A DNA stretch of 13,431 bases from an uncultured bacterium (GTDB taxonomy: Bacteria > Chloroflexota > Anaerolineae > JACIWP01). This document shows, in pieces, positions 12,243 to 13,431 of the stretch. Made by a program: the position numbers and the translations under genes. Position 1 is the stretch's first letter, and every line of letters starts with the position of its first letter. The notes below the pieces were generated by a model, which was not told the origin of the DNA, did no database searches, and saw nothing but the letters and a program-made list of their open reading frames with translations. The stretch lies in contig CAIQJD010000935.1 in assembly GCA_903872005.1 (NCBI GenBank), positions 1 to 13,431 on the forward strand, read 5' to 3'.

Positions 12243-12888
12243 TGATCGTCACCTTACGCATCACGTCGCCCACGGCGATCTTGTTCACCACCTCCATGCT
12301 GGCTTCGGTCGCCTGGCCGAAGATGGTGTACTGATTGTCCAGGAAGGAGGCCGGCTTCAGACAGATATAGAACTGGCTGCCGCTGGAGCGCTTCTGCGGG
12401 TTGACGTTATCGCCCAGGCGCGCCATGGCCACCGTGCCGGTCAGGTGCTTGAGGTCGTTGATTTCGGCCGGCAGGTCATAGCCCGGCCCGCCGGTGCCGT
12501 TGCCCTTGGGGTCGCCGCCCTGCACCACGAAGTTCGGCTCCACGCGATGGAACTTCAGGCCGTCATAGAACCCTTGCCGGCTCAGCTTGACGAAGTTCTC
12601 CACCGTCTTGGGCGCCCGGTCGGAAGCCAGCTCGATGACGATGTTGCCCTTATCGGTCTGAATCGTGGCGATGTAGCTCTTGCTGGCGTCGAAGGCTTCG
12701 ACTTTGGGCGTCGGCGTGTTGGATGCCACGGTGAAGGTGGACGCCGGCTTGTTCGTCGGGGCGGGCGTGGCGGTCGGCGCGGCGGCCGGCGCGCAGGCGG
12801 CCAACAGGCCGGCCAATCCCAGCGTCGCCGCGCCCAGGGCCAGCGCCGTCCAACCGAAGGAACGATTTTGCTTCTGCTCAGTGCTCAT
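12232..12888 (-). CDS. Lipoprotein peptidyl-prolyl cis-trans isomerase (cyclophilin type)
   Basis: Catalyses proline cis-trans isomerisation to help fold exported proteins outside the cytoplasmic membrane. With ATG 12888 the protein has 218 residues. A signal peptide with a lipobox, LLAAC (Cys32), is followed by an Ala/Pro/Thr linker ([12 protein letters not shown]), so the mature protein is probably lipid-anchored. The cyclophilin domain starts at about residue 70 ([15 protein letters not shown]) and has the catalytic [28 protein letters not shown] and FGQA motifs. The frame stays open to an upstream ATG at 12945, but that adds a basic stretch that would spoil the signal peptide. A GAGGAG lies 13 bases before ATG 12888. 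The start overlaps the upstream gene by 11 bases, and its stop overlaps the VTT gene by 11 bases. Confidence 0.93.
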   Translation of the reverse strand: MSTEQKQNRSFGWTALALGAATLGLAGLLAACAPAAAPTATPAPTNKPASTFTVASNTPTPKVEAFDASKSYIATIQTDKGNIVIELASDRAPKTVENFVKLSRQGFYDGLKFHRVEPNFVVQGGDPKGNGTGGPGYDLPAEINDLKHLTGTVAMARLGDNVNPQKRSSGSQFYICLKPASFLDNQYTIFGQATEASMEVVNKIAVGDVMRKVTISVK

Positions 12889-13431
12889 GATGTTGTGAAA
12901 GCTCCTCTGTATGTGATATCTCGGCTTTAGACGTCGTCTGGGCAACCGATGGGGGCGCCGGCCGGCGCCACTCGAAACGCCACAGCAAGTAGGCCCCGAT
13001 GAGCGCCGTCAATGCGCCCAGGGCGTAGGCTTCCAGCCGCGTGGCCTGGACGATGAAGAGCGCCAGCGCGCCCAGCAGGCCGCCGGCCAGGTAGAGGGTC
13101 AACACGGCTTCCCGCCTGGTCATGCCGCGCTCCACCAGCCGGTGCGACGTATGATCCTTGCCGGCCGCCGTCAGCGGGTTCACGCCGCGCCGCAGGCGCG
13201 AGATGAAGACCAGCGTCGTGTCGAAGATGGGCAAGCCCAGCACCAGAATCGGGATCATCCAGGTGACCGTCACCGAGGCGCTGGGGAAGCGCAGCTTGAT
13301 GCCCAGAGCCGCCAGGATGAAGCCGATGAACAGGCTCCCCGAATCGCCCATGAAGATGAGCGCCGGGTTGAAGTTGTAAAACAAGAACCCGATGCACGCG
13401 CCCAGCAGCGCCGCGGCCAGGCCGCCCACGA
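12878..13431 (-). CDS. Polyprenyl-phosphate GlcNAc-1-phosphate transferase (WecA/TagO family), 3' part
   Basis: Transfers a sugar-1-phosphate, usually GlcNAc-1-P, from the UDP-sugar to undecaprenyl or decaprenyl phosphate on the cytoplasmic face, starting synthesis of wall or surface polysaccharide. The gene runs off the right edge, leaving 184 codons including the stop. Visible motifs, numbered from the GTG at 13429, are [12 protein letters not shown] (21-32), PIFDT (67-71) and the cytoplasmic GKDHTSHRL (90-98), which is closer to WecA/TagO than to MraY. Several membrane helices surround them. The C-terminus is hydrophilic and His-rich ([12 protein letters not shown]). Its last 11 bases overlap the cyclophilin start. 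The precise sugar cannot be read from the sequence. Confidence 0.92.
   Translation of the reverse strand, partial: VGGLAAALLGACIGFLFYNFNPALIFMGDSGSLFIGFILAALGIKLRFPSASVTVTWMIPILVLGLPIFDTTLVFISRLRRGVNPLTAAGKDHTSHRLVERGMTRREAVLTLYLAGGLLGALALFIVQATRLEAYALGALTALIGAYLLWRFEWRRPAPPSVAQTTSKAEISHTEELSQHHEH

Noticed and set aside
12889..12945. Upstream ATG extension of the cyclophilin lipoprotein
   Set aside because: It adds 19 mostly basic residues before an otherwise good lipoprotein signal peptide and overlaps the preceding gene by 68 bases.

Overview
The window looks like chromosomal core DNA from a high-GC bacterium, most likely a member of the Chloroflexota (Anaerolineae or a relative). The support is indirect: high GC, very frequent GCCGGC/GGCCGGCC motifs, Thr-Pro-rich TPTPT tails on exported proteins, and the mix of protein types. 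No rRNA, tRNA, CRISPR array, transposase or phage gene was seen. Coding density is very high; the only stretches without a gene are short (up to about 120 bases), and most hold hairpins or promoters.

Left edge (1-1220, + strand): the last 28 codons of what is probably the F1Fo ATP synthase epsilon subunit, then a leader with a terminator-like hairpin, then mreB. MreB ends one base before the stop of the first minus-strand gene, so transcription converges there.

Block A (minus strand, transcribed from about 9262 down to 1222): argF (ornithine carbamoyltransferase), a large TPR-repeat protein, cdaA (diadenylate cyclase), cdaR (YbbR-domain regulator of CdaA), der (ribosome-assembly GTPase) and an exported or membrane-anchored protein resembling the C45 acyltransferase/peptidase family. 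Spacings are 74, 14, 18 and 20 bases, then a 4-base overlap, so this can be one transcript. It starts at a good extended -10 promoter in front of argF. It joins arginine synthesis, c-di-AMP synthesis (which controls osmotic and cell-wall homeostasis in other bacteria) and ribosome assembly. The argF-TPR spacer holds two interleaved perfect inverted repeats that could form a pseudoknot.

Block B (minus strand, 11568 down to 9294): an unidentified polytopic membrane protein of about UbiA size, a YfcE-like metallophosphoesterase and a fumarylacetoacetate-hydrolase-family enzyme. It is led by a perfect TGG-TATAAT promoter only 11 bases from the first ATG, so the transcript is nearly leaderless. 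A perfect 27-base palindrome lies just upstream.

Block C (minus strand, from the right edge to 11661): the 3' part of a polyprenyl-phosphate GlcNAc-1-phosphate transferase, a lipoprotein cyclophilin and a VTT (DedA/SNARE-associated) membrane protein. Each of the two junctions is an 11-base overlap, suggesting translational coupling. All three products act in or at the membrane.

No clear new defence or mobile system is present. The most interesting items are the argF-TPR RNA structure, the near-leaderless promoter with its palindrome, the c-di-AMP operon with an uncharacterised TPR partner, the C45-like protein with a Thr where the nucleophilic Cys is expected, and the terminator-like hairpin in the mreB leader.
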